Of a stretch of 64,000 bases of DNA, positions 34,839 through 53,230 are shown piece after piece. Within the stretch, counting starts at the first letter, position 1, and each line of letters starts with the position of its first letter. Under the pieces are notes generated by a model. The model saw nothing but the letters and a program-made list of their open reading frames with translations, was not told the DNA's origin and did no database searches. Location of the stretch: the NCBI GenBank assembly GCA_014773175.1, contig VXCM01002118.1, forward strand, positions 101,552 through 165,551, written 5' to 3'. Both the position numbers and the translations under genes were made by a program. Origin of the DNA: Lucifuga dentata (Eukaryota > Chordata > Actinopteri > Ophidiiformes > Bythitidae).

Positions 34839-37272
34839 TCAGACCTCCACGGCGGGGTCTGAACCCAGTCCCTGAGCCTGCAGAGCCTCCTCTCTCTTCA
34901 TCTTCGGTTTCTCCGTCCGTGTGTGCCACACCAACACCTCGAAACACACAAACAAAAAGGATTTTTTGAATTTGATGATTTTGTCTCTTATTAGCTGAGC
35001 TGCATCTCTTATAACTTTTGTAACATGTTACACACACATATATACACACACACACACACACACAAGCCAGTTCTTCCTTTCTTCGTCACTGCTCGCTTTT
35101 ATATCCACGTACTTTAGAGCAGTTGTCTGCCTTGGGCTCCAGTTCCTCCATGGTAACCAGTCCCTGAAGGAAGCTGCTTTCCAGGAAGCCCATTGGTGCA
35201 TCTGAATCAAAACAAGCCTCTGGATTGGCCAGGACCAGTTTAAGAGATACAGCAAAGCCGGCCATGTCGATCGGGAAGGGGCGATTGGGACGCCAACCAG
35301 TATGGAAGCGTACCACCTTAGAAAAATCAGCAATAGAAATGATATTATTTATTTGTAATACTGTGAACAATTGTTTCTTATTAGGCATAACGAGGCATCA
35401 TCATCATCATCATCATCATGTGAAGCGACAGAATTAATACTTATGATCTGATGGATACCTGCTTTAAAAGGAAATACTTTTTTATAAATGTTAGTGCATC
35501 TAGAAGCCATCTGGAAATACAATTTCCTCTCGCTCTGCATCCTGTATTTGGCATTTTTTTAAAAAATTCCAAAGATTTCTAATTTCCTCAGATTGCATGA
35601 CAGTCTTTCTGTTTCTGCAGCTACTGAACCAGAACACAGAAGGCACCAACCTTCCCTCCTTCAACCACAGGTCTCTCGTACTTCATCCCTCCAACCAGCC
35701 CCACTGGCCACACTGACACTCGCTGGGTACTCCTCATCTGAGACGAGACAAGAGGACATTTGCTGCACTTATACACATACACCCATACATTTCATCTTCT
35801 AAAGGAAAGCTGTAAGATCTGTAGACATCAGCGACAAACCAAAATGACTCTGCTGGGAATCCTCTGTCGTGCAGTGTAAAAATGAATAAATTCAACACCA
35901 ACCTCTTCAAACAGCTGCAGGCTGTATGTGTTATCATCGTCAGCGAAGTAAATCACTCCCTGCTGGTTATCTGCACCTTGCTGAGCCCTTCTGTCCTCTC
36001 TCAGCCACCGTAGCCCTTCATTCCTCTGCTCAACTCCACGGGGCTTCAGCCAGCTGGGGTCACCCTGAGGTGGAGAGGAAACATTCAGATTGACGTGGTT
36101 TCATCGTAATTTATGGAGCAAAATGTTATATGTGCAATGCCATAATTGTAGTGTGTCAACTGAAGCAGATTCGATTCAAACTTTTAGCTCACCTCCTGCA
36201 GTTTTTGGTCTCTGGGTGTGGGCATGTGCAGGTGTGTGTAGGTCAGACCGCTCTTGGCCAGGAGGTCGGTCACTAGAGGAGTCTTGTGCGGAGAATCCTC
36301 CACCAGGATCCAGTGGAGCTGAGGAACATGAAGAAAGGTCTGCGACATGCGAGTCAGTTCGGCTTTCTGCACCAACCTACAGGGACAGACAGAATCAGGG
36401 GTGTCTGAGTGTGATGTGAGAGGGGAAGTGGGCGAGTCGGCAGGGAATGGAGAGTGGAAATCAATCTACCTTGCATATGTTGGCGTGATGACAAAGACTG
36501 TAGGGAGGGGGGGCTTGGCTGGCAGTTTCTGGGGCTGTTTGGTCGACTCAGACTTCCTCATTTGCTCCTGAAGACGATGCAGCTCCCCCCGCAGGCGAGA
36601 TATGGTACGTTCTTTGGGCATGTCATGCTCTGTGCAGTCGCAGTGCTGACCTGCAGAAGATCAGGGGAACAAGACAAAAAGCAAATTTCAAGTACCAAAA
36701 CAGAGAGGGATTTCTACTTGTTCACTTTCTTAGAGAATGAAGATACCTCATTAACAGACCAGACCTGTTTTAATTATATTACACTGGATCAGAGCAACAT
36801 CCAACGTGAATGTGTTAGATGAAAATAGTATTTTACATGTATTTCCACACTTTTCTGCATGACACTGCATAACAAACAACAAATTCTAACCTAAAACCTT
36901 TATACAACATGCATTAATACATTCTGAAGTCAGAGCAGTGGCTCAAAAGAGCACATTTGTGCATACTGATTGTCATAATATTCAGATTCATAGTTATGGT
37001 TATATTTTTACTTCTCTACACAAAGCAACTGTTTCTCATCATTCTCAGATTCTGTAATTCATGGCCATACAGAAACAGAGGAATGAAGTGTGTAATTCTT
37101 GCCTGACATTTGTAAATTTATGTATCTGGATACAATGATGGCTCTGGCCTGGAAAGATGTTGTTATCTGCTCACTTACCAAGCTGCATCAGGGCATAGAC
37201 GAGGCCTATGAGGGAGACCATGAAGTACAGCACAAACACCGTCTTCAGCTTCAGCTTCATCCTCGCTGCCAT
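34839..37272 (-). CDS. b3gat3: Galactosylgalactosylxylosylprotein 3-beta-glucuronosyltransferase 3 (GlcAT-I)
   Basis: Seven coding exons (37179-37272, 36470-36650, 36193-36376, 35903-36064, 35651-35737, 35113-35316, 34839-34937) total 1011 bases, encoding 336 residues against 335 in human. The Golgi type II enzyme adds the glucuronic acid that completes the GlcA-Gal-Gal-Xyl linker of heparan and chondroitin sulfate proteoglycans. Visible features are a short cytosolic tail, one membrane anchor (about residues 11-30, [20 protein letters not shown]), a stem, the nucleotide-sugar domain starting [18 protein letters not shown], the manganese-binding DDD in [10 protein letters not shown] (195-197), [28 protein letters not shown] with the presumed catalytic Glu, the NCS glycosylation-type site, and [14 protein letters not shown] near the C-terminus. 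Two in-frame ATGs exist (37272 and 37260); the second gives the mammalian MKLKLK start. The gene looks intact. Confidence 0.97.
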
Positions 37273-37901
37273 GATGGAACCCTGACCAGCTGAAAGCGGG
37301 ACATTGTGACCAGGAAAACAGTACTAGTTAGTTGAATGGTGTTTAAGTCTCTTCCAACAATTGTTAAAGCTCCAGTAAGCAATGGTTTTTATATTCAACA
37401 ACAATGAAATGACTCTTGGTGATCTAAAAAGCTTGCCAATGCTACCAACCTCACTGAGAATCAACACCCAACTGGGCAACTTTCAGCCACTTTAAGCTCA
37501 ATGTTTTGCTTAGCTGGACGGATAATTGCTCAGGAAATGGTGGACCAAACCAGAACTAAAACAAAAATAATTCCATTTCCTCCAAAGTGAGGCCCTGACA
37601 AAATGGTGGACACATTAAGTTTGTTTTGTTTCTGCCTGATTCAAGTTCAGAAATGTCAATGTGCTACAGTTCTGTTCCTCGATTAGCATTAAACCTTTAG
37701 CTAACGTTAGCATTCACATTCAGCATTTACATGTCTCTAAAGCTAATTGGAAAACAGCTGAGGATGTTTTTGAACTTATTTCTGAAGTCGGTGATCAAGA
37801 ATAAGCATCAGACTTAAAGGTAATAAGTGTAGCTAAGCTAAATTAGCCTAACACAATGTTTTAACATTAAAGAGCTTTTCTAAAATCTTTATACACTTAC
37901 C

Positions 37902-37960
37902 AAGAGCGGAAATACTGGAAGACTGAAGAGTTAGAATTAAATTTGGAGATTATACGTTGA
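37902..37960 (-). other. b3gat3: Predicted non-coding first exon of b3gat3 (boundary)
   Basis: A strong donor, CGCTCTTG before GTAAGTG, ends an exon at 37901. It pairs with the acceptor GCTTTCAG just upstream of the b3gat3 start codon, where the coding exon begins at 37289. The exon therefore runs from 37901 to somewhere near 37960; its 5' end and promoter are not resolved. Confidence 0.5.
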
Positions 37961-40900
37961 TGTCATGTTGGTCGGATGTGCAAAGGCACCTCCGTGCACC
38001 AGAAAAGCCATTCATTCAGCTTCGCCAGGACATTTTTATAGCAAGTTACCAACAACTTCCGGCTGTTGCAGCACTCTATAGAGACCCCTCAAACCAAAGA
38101 CACGTCCATAGTTCCACGTGGATAATTACCAATAGCCAGGATACATTTAAACGCTGTTATAATAGTAATATACATAACATACCGTTTAGCGTTTTGAACA
38201 TTAAAACGTACTCATCATACAATTACACAGAACAAAATAAATCTCTTGAAAAGTCAATCAACTTTCCTTTATTTGTAACATACAAATAAAACACTGACAA
38301 GGCAGAATGACTTATTTTTCCCTTTCACTGTCATTTATGCACAGGACTGTAACACTCACTCTCAAACATGATTTTTTTTTTTTTATTAGCATCATGTTTA
38401 AAAAAGTGTTTTCGCCTGTAAAAGGAGAAATGAACATGATGTCGGATCCACAACAGCTTATATATACAGAGAGGAAAAGACCAAGAGAAGGCTTTGTATC
38501 TGTGAAGGTATTTAACCAGTTCCTAAAATAAAAACATTTACTGATCTAAAATAAACTTGATAAGTAGGCTCATCTCCTAACTTATGATATTTTCACAAAA
38601 GTATCTGAGCTTTTCTTAGATAGCCAATCTGTTTGGATTGAATGCATCCACTGTGCACAGATCTGGAGTCAGTTCACAGTTCAGAAGCTAGTTGGCATGG
38701 AAAATTCAAGAGCATCCGAATATCTGCTTTATTTCAGAATTCTGCCCAGCCCTTACTTTCTCTTATCAATTCTTGTCACAAAGAAGGGTTTTTTAAATCA
38801 AAATATATTTTCTTGATAACTGCTAAACGACCAGTCTAAACTGGTCACTGATGAACTCCTACAGAAGCTTATGCACCCAGAAAGTTTTACTCAAGTGCAA
38901 TATTGCTTTAAACATGATAATGACGCACAAAACTGACTCAAGATCAGAGCTGAGCGGCAATCCAATCCAGCCAACTCCTGACTGCCAACATGGCTGTTCA
39001 GTAATACAGATGAGGTTTGATTACGTTTAAGTAACCTGAGAGAGAGAGAGAGAGAGAGAGATCATCAGTCAATGTACTACCACTATATACAATATCCTTT
39101 TTTTTGTACCTATACAGTAAAAATGTGTTCCTGTATTTATCAGAAGGTAGTCTAACACTAAAGCAAAGAAGATGTTTAAGTGTTTTTGTTATTCATTGTC
39201 ACGTTATAAACAAGTATGAAACACCATCATGTGATGTAAGTTGTCTGTACGTAGTCTGGAAACACCCAAAACTTTCACTTCAGAATTTGAACTTGGTTGG
39301 CCAGATATTTCATGTTAAAATCATTTTTGTTCCTTGGTAAGAAATTGCAAAGAGTGCTTCGGTGGTTCAGCGAAAGTGTCTGTCAACTTCACATTTCAAC
39401 CGCCAATTTCACATACTTTTTCTTCATAATGTTCCAATTTAAGGTCCGGTGGATTTTGTGGTTTCCAGACAGGGTGTCAAACCCAACTGGCAGCACTACA
39501 GACTGTCTAAAATATCCTGAAAGTTTTGTAAACAGATATGGAATCGTACAGCAGCCTTTCTACATAGACTAGTAATGGAGTATCTAAAATCCTCGGTGGA
39601 AATCTGGGTTTTGTGACCCAAACACATATTGGGATTAACATTATTATAAAAGGTAAAGTAAGGTGACATTAGCACATTTCACTGCATACTGATAGGTAAA
39701 AAAATACCAAATTCACCCACATCTTACAGTATTGATTGCAAAATGCTCTGAAGAATACCATCCCTATGTATTAACTTCAGATTTCATGCAGCTCTCCCTT
39801 TGGCATGCTTACACTGATGTTCATGGGAGATTTGTGTGAAACGTGAATGTCAAGATGTGAGACCCACACGAGGATTTTAGCTACTTGTACAAACAGCGCG
39901 GCTAACGTTAAGAAGCAACACTGTTGTGTAATCCTGATTTCGATGATCGGCTTTTTGTAACAAACTTTAAATTTTGTCATGCAAACTACTGATGCTGGAC
40001 TGGGACAACCGATGAGGACTGAGGAATTCATTTCCAAACAAACACGTTCAAAACTCTGCATTAACATCCATCCATCTATCTATCCTCAAGTTATCTTCCA
40101 TCTGCAAATATCAATCAACTTCAAATATCTACATTAATAATGACAGATATGTAATGAAGCGGTGACTTGTACCATTCTTCTCCCAGTTAAATCAATATGA
40201 TTTGCTCATGATAACAAAATATGGAAGAAAATGGTAAAAGGATGGATCTACAAGTTCTAAATACAGCCAAAGACAGCATAAGTACCTTATGGAAACGCAG
40301 AGAAGGCAAGTAGGAATAATGAATTTTACAAATATGACTAAAAGTGAGAGCAACATAGATATGTCTGAATATTAGAGCATGAAGGATGATGCATAGAGGC
40401 AGGAAGACCAGGGGAGAGAAAAAAAGAGGATGTGGTAAAGAACTGGAGCACAGGAGTAAAAAAANAAAAAAAAAAAAAAAAAAAAAAATAGAAAAATCGA
40501 GGATGCACTTTCACAGTTATCAAAACATGGCCAGTAGCTTCTATGAAACAGGAATCAGAGTTTCAGTTCACGACATGTACCTCTAATTAGAAAACAAAGC
40601 GAGCTGAACAAGCATCGTCCACATGGGAGGGAAATAAGTATTTCCCAGGTCGGATGCAGATTTACAGCAACGGATAAAACGTGGGATTTGTAAAGATTAA
40701 AATGAGAGGGGAAAAACAAGAATGCAATATAAAGAAAAAGACGATCTTTTCTCATTACAATACGAAACAAAAGCGGTGGAGATGTGGATATTTAATCATG
40801 AGCTGAATGGAGAAGATGGGAGGCGCTAACAGTGCTAACCGTGATCACGCAACAGTAGCAAAACAGGTCAGCGTGGTTTTTAAACAGTGCAGTTGTCGCC

Positions 40901-41672
40901 CGCTGCAGTGCTTTTCTTTCAAAAATGACTCGTGCGTATAACAGGTGATGTAGTAGAGTATGATACATTACAACAGAGCTTCTTAAACCTTTTTAGGAGA
41001 ATCCTGGAACTAAGAACCATTAAAACAAGCTACTCCTCTCAATGCGAGGTCCCAAAAGAATCAGGGGCTGCGCTACAGAAACTTTCTAACTCTGAAATCT
41101 TAAATTATCTGTTTAGTACCATGATAATTTCAGTTAGGGCATGATTTCATTAATTCGGAAGAATTTAAGGGCAACTATTTATGACCTAGAGAAATCGTAG
41201 CTCATGTGGTGAGATAGTAAGTTTTTGTAGTGTAGAGTTTAAGAAGCACCGCAGAATGAATCAGTACAGCAGCACAAGAAAACACGAGAGCAGGATGGGA
41301 TGGGAGGTTTGAAAGGCTGGAGAATGTCACCAATGGGTTAGCTTTTCCTTGACTTGGAACTAGAAATAGTCATTAACTGGACTAATAGAATGGGAAATGA
41401 TGGCTTGGACATCGAACCAGGAAGTAGGAAAACCGGGGCTGTGTGTGAAAGCTCAAGCTGCGTGCTGCTAACTTAACCACGGGAATACAGAAAAACCTAG
41501 AAACGCATCAATCTTAATCCTTAATTAATGCAACAGCAACATCCACAGTCAGGTCTGGTGCGCTCCGCCATCGGTCATTTTTAACAGCCAAACAGCAGGC
41601 GAACGCAAGCTTTCACACACAGCCGTCAAAGTTGCTGGTTTTTAACCAATCAGCTGAGGTCACTGCTCCTGA
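37961..41672 (-). other. naa40 3' UTR candidate and b3gat3 upstream region
   Basis: No coding exon is visible in these 3.7 kb. A minus-strand AATAAA at 38268-38273 could end a naa40 transcript with a ~3.4 kb 3' UTR, which would leave only about 300 bp to the b3gat3 first exon. A GA run lies near 39041-39061 and an A-run with an N at 40465. The extent of the UTR is inference. Confidence 0.4.
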
Positions 41673-47022
<5,350 letters not shown>

Positions 47023-47832
47023 TTCGCGGCTGTGTCGTATCGATCACCTTGGAGAAATCCACCTCTATTGTCCCTATGGTTACTGTTGCTGACTTATTAG
47101 TATCGTGGTTAGAGGAGAGAAAGGGGCCAGATTAATATGACAATAATGGGCAATGTGCTAACGAGGCTAGCTGCTAGCACCGATCGATAGATGGGAGAGG
47201 ATCACCAATAACACGCAATTTAATTCAAACGTAAATGAAATTTTAGCTGTTTTATTTCTCACTTAACCGGATTGGCGCCAAGAGAATGAGGTTGTATTTA
47301 TTATTGGTCCCTTCCTTGCCCTTTTCTTTCCTCTCCCTCTTCTTCGTCGCGTCCAATTATGCCTCCTTCACGTGCTCCTCCAGAGCTCAGATTTCCAGGA
47401 ACCGAACTCCCACATACAAGAATGAGATTCAAGTCCTAATTTAGATGATCGGAGAGTATAACTGTTAAAAACAAACAACTATTGTGCTATAAATCTTGTA
47501 ACTAAATCGCCGTGTTTGTTGGGTTGTAATTTAAACTCTAATCTATTTTGAGGCTACATACTTCATACATTTTCAAGACTATGCTGACTGTAGCAATAAC
47601 GAAAAATCCTCAAACATGACGATAAAATTATGAAGCTCGTTTTTATACATTTACAGATGATTTAGTGTATTTACAGTAATTGAAGACATGCCTAGTGGTT
47701 TATATTGTGCGTCCTGATGAGCAGTTACACTGTGCATATACTGCATGGATTTGCTGTCATATGACGTGGTGTCATTCGTCCTTAGGTAACGCTGAGAGGT
47801 AGTTTGATTTTGCCCCAAGCACAAAAGTTCCT
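47023..47832. other. naa40 upstream region
   Basis: 5' UTR and promoter of naa40 lie here, but no start element could be pinpointed. The rest, up to the tRNA gene, shows nothing identifiable. Confidence 0.5.
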
Positions 47833-47914
47833 TGGCAGCGGTGGGATTCGAACCCACGTCCCCGAAGAGACTGGAGCCTTAATCCAGCGCCTTAGACCGC
47901 TCGGCCACGCTACC
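47833..47914 (-). tRNA. tRNA-Leu (anticodon AAG)
   Basis: An 82-base type II tRNA without intron. The acceptor stem GGTAGCG pairs with CGCTGCC, followed by discriminator A. The anticodon stem CTGGA/TCCAG encloses the loop TTAAGGC, giving anticodon AAG. There is a long variable arm TCTCTTCGGGGA and a TpsiC arm with GGTTCGAATCC. Internal pol III promoter boxes A (TGGCCGAGCGG) and B (GGTTCGAATCC) are intact, and TTTT follows the 3' end within about ten bases. The encoded 3' end lacks CCA, as expected in a eukaryote. Confidence 0.97.
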
Positions 47915-49598
47915 ACATGTAAAACACGCTTTGAAAGCTGAATATCTAACCCCCAGAATGCCGACAGCAAGTAAACGCAACAATCTTTCGCGCGAATACG
48001 GTTTCCTTATTTGGGAAATGACGTTCAAGCAGAGAAGGCTGGAGGGGGTCTGAACAACTCGCTACACTTTGGCTTATTGGAGGATGACCTTTGACCTTTA
48101 CAGTTATTTCTATTTAAGACAGAATGTTGTTTGAAAAAAAAAAGTTGTGGTGTGGTAAGAAGTTTGGCTGTGTAAAATTCATTTTAAATTTCACTATGAA
48201 TCTAAATTTGCAGAGAAACGTTTTCATCCAGTTATTGATTAAATGAGATTTGCAGTAAAATATACTGGTATTTTCTACTAAATGAACAAAGCTTTCTCAC
48301 AGGAGGCATTTTGACTTGCTAGTAGCAGGAGAAGCACAGGTGTTACTAATAACATTAACAATTATTCTGTTGCATTTAGCTGTGCCAGTGAGTCAGCAGC
48401 CATTATCAATGTTATTAGTTACACCTGTGAATAATAAAATCAAGATGCATAAGGGAGGTTTATTATTACTTCAGTATCATATATGAAAGTACTTGTTCTG
48501 ATTTTGCTCAGATGCAGGTTCATGGCCAAAAAAAACAAAAAACAAAAAAACAAACAAACAAAAAAAAAAAACACCCTCTGTCTTTTTGGTATTAAAATGA
48601 CTGAAACCTCAGAAAACCACCAGCTCATCTCAGCAGGCCAACTAAGTTTGAAATGATTTGAGACATAATTGGTAAAAGTAACCACTAGGTGGAGATGTAG
48701 GATGTAGAATCACACAATTATAAGGCACCCCTTTATCTCTTTCAACCCTAAATGGAGCTCCACATATGATAAATAATGGGTAGCTGTGGAAAATATGGGA
48801 TTTCTATTTTAACTTTTACTGCCATGGCTTCCTTTTTGAGTAATCTTTTCCCCCTCGATGCCATTTGTGCAAACAAACAAAATGGAATTGTCGAAGCACA
48901 AAACAAGGACACACTACGGCATTTTTCTCATCCTGCAGCATAAAGAATAAGGCTGCACAGTCTTTATAAGATTTAGACCTTATGAAAAAGATCCACAAAG
49001 CTGGATGAATATTATGCAAATACCACAGACACACTGTGGGCCCCTGTAGAAATATTAATAGAAAAGTGAATATCAAGGTGATAATAAAGGTCACTATAGT
49101 TTCCTATAGGAATGGTAGAAATTAGGTTATACCTATTTGATATGCAGTTTATGTAAATTCTGGCTTGTGCCAAATCCAGACAATACATCCATGAGTACCT
49201 TTCTAACTTTTTATCTATCTTTATCAATATCTTCTGTAATGTTTCTCATAATAAAATATTACACAAGAGATTATTCATTCTGGCTGTGAACTCTTATTTT
49301 GAAGAGATCACATATGGCAAAGCTACTATACCCACTTTTCCCAGTTTTTCATCATGCAAATTAAAGGTCCTGTACAGGGAGATTCTCAGACAGACACACA
49401 CAAACACAAACACACACACAGCAGCCCTCCCCAGCAGGCAGATGGCCTGTCTCTTAGCCCCGCCCACAGTCTTTTGTCTTCGGGTAATCTGTCTCCAGTC
49501 CGTCGTTAGAAAAAACGACGGACTGTATTTTCTTTGTCGGTAGGGGGCGCGACGAGCCTCAGGGAGCTGATAGGCCTTATGCTTACTATAAATACATA

Positions 49599-49602
<4 letters not shown>
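47915..49602. other. Gene-free spacer
   Basis: No exon or RNA gene recognised. It includes an A-rich run near 48530-48572, a CCACTAGGTGGAG motif near 48682 weakly resembling a CTCF site, and a TAGGGGGCGCGAC motif near 49541. Confidence 0.6.
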
Positions 49603-49659
<57 letters not shown>

Positions 49660-49878
49660 AAACCAGAAATATGACAAATAAAATATCAAGTCAACAAATT
49701 TTTGCACACACACTCACACACTTCGCTAATCTCAAACATTTTTCTGAAGGCACATATAAACTCTTTTAGTCTACCTACATTTTTGCCTGTGTGTAAATAT
49801 ATACGTTTGATTTTCTGTGCATTCTCTCTGGTGTGTGTTTGCCCACAGGAACTGATTATGAAATTCTAGCTGCCCCCA

Positions 49879-49961
<83 letters not shown>
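49603..49961. repeat. (CT)n, then compound (AC)n(AG)n microsatellites
   Basis: A CT run at about 49603-49655 is followed 225 bp later by (AC) at 49879-49912 passing directly into (AG) to about 49961. The CT and AG tracts are complementary and could pair across the loop. Confidence 0.95.
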
Positions 49962-49963
<2 letters not shown>

Positions 49964-50046
49964 TCCAGCATATAACAATGCCTTGTGTGTTGTCCTATTT
50001 GCAGATCAAGACATGAAGAATTCAACAGACAGATGGACAAACATGA

Positions 50047-50047
50047 T

Positions 50048-50113
<66 letters not shown>
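50047..50113. repeat. (GATA)n microsatellite
   Basis: About sixteen GATA units without interruption, of the type once called Bkm repeats. Confidence 0.95.
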
Positions 50114-50167
50114 CTGCAAACAAGAAGACAGAGTGGTTTATAAGAAAATATCTGCTGCAGGTCTTTC

Positions 50168-50545
50168 AACACAGTGGGGAGAGAGAGGAAGGGAGGGAGG
50201 TATGGAGGGCAAGGACAGGGAAGGAGGGGATGAGGAAGAGAGTGAGAGGAAGAGAGAGCAAGAGAGAGAGAACACAGAACCAAAAAGAGGAAGTGAGGAG
50301 GTAAGAGAAAATGAAGAAATAAGGAGAGAGAAACAGGAAGAGGGAGGATGAAGAGAGACAAAAGAAAGGGGTTGGGGTGGAGAGATAGAAGAGATGAAGA
50401 GGAAGATAATAAAGAGACTGAGAGAGACAGGAAAGGCACAGGGAGGGAATTGAGGAGGGAAAAAATGAAGAAGGGTAAGGAGATGAAATGAGAGCAGAAA
50501 GCAGCAGATGCAGGGTGGAAAGGACCAGAGGAGAATGGTGGATGA
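50168..50545. repeat. Purine-rich tract 1
   Basis: About 380 bases of almost only A and G on the plus strand, built of irregular GGAAG/AGAGA/GGAGG words. The long minus-strand frames over it encode only Leu/Ser/Pro/Phe low complexity and are not genes. Confidence 0.85.
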
Positions 50546-51530
50546 GGCTGAGGCCTCTGTCAACACAGTGAGCTATGCAGCATAGAATTACACAATGTAG
50601 AATGGAAATGAACTCTACACGTTTCCAAAATTGATTGTGTTGTTGATGGACAAAAAGATGGAATTTTATGTGATCAAATAGTTCACACCTGACAATGGCT
50701 GTTATCTGAGTTCTGCAGTGGTACTTCCTTCTCTCTATCATAAGTAGAAGTGATTTGTTGCTGTTATATTCAAATTACTTATAATCTACACTACGAGCCC
50801 TAAAACTGTGAAATCCAATGGAGCAGCAGTGTGAGTCAAACACTAAGACCTCTAAAAGAACTGAATTATTCTACAATACAACAGAGAGCCTCACTCCTAC
50901 TTCATACCTGGATATTCCTTGTCCTCAAAGATGATCCCTAATGATTTTCCTGATCCTCTGACCCTCCAAATTCCCCCTTGACCAATACTGAGAGTTTAAA
51001 TCTAATGGCCTGATTTCAATTAGTCTTCCCATGCTATTCATGGTCCCTTGAAGGTGAACTCTGATGTGTTTGGTTTCAATGGTGCCTTCCTGTAGTGCCA
51101 GGATCACAGCAAAGTTACCATAAGGGAAATAAATATATTAAATATGCTGGATAGCTTGCCATAAAATATATTGATCATTTTCATGCTCCCAAGAGGATCC
51201 ACCCTGTCCATTTTATAAACTCTGTGAGCTTTCCTCTAACACTGCCCTCAGGTTAGAATATCAATTTTTCAAACAAAATATGCATAATCCAAGCTGCAGA
51301 TTGTCATGAAATTTAAAGTCCATATTCATGTCTGCAGGGGGATAAACCTGTTTGATTTTAATAACCATCTTTTCCTTTTGCGCTGCCTTCATGACGAACT
51401 GTACGTTTTAGCTAATATGTGTCTAAAAATAGAAAATTCATCATTAACCTTCTGAAGTCACAGCTATAAGTCAATGATCACTATGAACTCATTCTATTGC
51501 ATCTGATTCTATACCATGCACCTTCTGAAT
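50546..51530. other. Ordinary spacer between the purine tracts
   Basis: About 1 kb of normal composition with no exon, RNA or repeat that I recognise. Confidence 0.6.
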
Positions 51531-53020
51531 ATCAGACAGAGAATACAGAGGAGAGGGGGGTGGAGGGATGGGAGTCAAAGAGATGTAGGCAGACTTGCAG
51601 GAAAGACATATCTAATGAGAGAGAAAATGATGAGGAAGGGATGGAGACAGGAGGGGAGAGGAAAGGAGACAAAAAGAGGAGTGAAAGAAGAATGAAGGAC
51701 GGGTGAGGAGGACACACGCAGACATTCGCAAAGGCAAAAGTGAGCAAAGGAGATAGACAGGCAAGAATGAGGAATGAGACAGGTGAAGAGAGAGAGAGTG
51801 GGAGAGGCCCTCACTTGTGAGAGATCTGAGAGGAGGAGGGAAGGGAAAGAGGAGAGGACAGAAAGAGGAGGTTGAGAGATGTGAGAGGTGAAGGGAGGGG
51901 GAAAGAGGAGAGCGATGTAGCAGTTGTTCATTAGTGAGGATGTGTTAGGGACTGAAGGACTGAGGGAGAAGAGAGAGCACAGAGGAATGGTGACATGGAC
52001 ACTGACTAATGAGATGAGAGGAGGAGAGAGGAGGAGGGAGAAGTAGGTGGCAGGGGTGAAAATGAGAATAGAGAGAGAGAGGGGAAGCAGGGAGGAAGAG
52101 CAAAGATGGAAGGAAAGGAGGGAGTTGGAGGTGAGCGAAGCAAAACTGCTTTACTGTGTCACCGTAGGGGGAGCGTGGGGGGAGGGGGGAGGAAGAATTT
52201 TCCTGAGCGTGCACGTGTGCACACACAAACAGTGATGATATCAAGAGCGACATGATCGAAAGACAGAAGGAGAGAAAGACAGATAAGTAGACAGAGAAAC
52301 AGACAGGCAGAAGGAGGAGAACAGGGAGGACGGTGGAGCGCGGGGGAGAGATGGTGGGAGGTCGGTTGAGCAAGGGAGGAAATGAAGTGGAGGAAGGAGA
52401 CAGGAAAAAGGAGAGGAACTAGGCGAGGAGGGAGTGAGGGAGGGAGGGAGGGAGGGAGGAAAGGCAGAGGAGTCATCAAGGGAGAAAGGAAGCAAGGGGG
52501 TGTGGAAGAGGAGAAGTGAGGAGAGAGGGGGAGGTATAGGAAATGGTGATGAGAGAAATGAGGGAGGGAGAGAGAGAACAGAGTGGAACAGCAGGAGGAA
52601 GAAGGAGGGAGGGAGAGAGAGAGAAAGAGAGAGAGAGGCATGAACAGTGAGAGAGGAGAGGGAGGAGGAGAATTAGGGCAGATATTCAGGAGGTCGATGG
52701 AGGGATGGAAGGAGGGTATGGAGAAAGTACTGAAGAAAGAGAGGAGAAAGGAGAAATGGGAACAAGGTAAAGAAAATTAGGAAGTGTCAGGAGAAGCAGG
52801 CAAATAGGAGGACGGACAGAAAGAGGCAGGAAGCAAAAGGGAGGAGAAACTGAGGAGTGAGGAGAGGAAAAGAGGGAGAGGAGGGGTGATGGCAAAAAAA
52901 AGAGATCGGAGGAGATGGAAATCAGGAAAAAGAGGGTGGGAGGGAGAAAAAGGGAGAGGATGAGGAGGTGGCAGTGATCGCACAGTAGGAGTGGGAGAGA
53001 GGGGGGAGAGAGATAGAGAT

Positions 53021-53022
<2 letters not shown>
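51531..53022. repeat. Purine-rich tract 2
   Basis: About 1.5 kb, overwhelmingly purine on the plus strand, with a perfect (GGGA)n-type core near 52434-52458 and many GGAGGAG words. Overlapping minus-strand frames are low-complexity artefacts. The first ~200 bases and 52140-52260 are less pure. Confidence 0.85.
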
Positions 53023-53056
<34 letters not shown>

Positions 53057-53068
53057 NNNNNNNNNNNN

Positions 53069-53105
<37 letters not shown>
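53023..53105. repeat. (TG)n - 12-N gap - (AG)n
   Basis: A TG run ends at 53056, twelve Ns follow (53057-53068), then an AG run to about 53105. The gap length is nominal; the array is probably longer in the real genome. Confidence 0.95.
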
Positions 53106-53108
<3 letters not shown>

Positions 53109-53197
53109 GGGGTGTTCTTTGCCAGCATCAGGTGTGCACATTCTGCTACAATGTAATTATCACTAAACTATTCCTGGTTCTGCACACTTGTGCATTT

Positions 53198-53230
<33 letters not shown>

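Noticed and set aside
49879..53141. Long minus-strand open frames (up to 191 codons) across the purine-rich region
   Set aside because: They consist of Leu/Ser/Pro/Phe low complexity created by the pyrimidine strand of simple repeats. They overlap each other in all frames and have no domain.
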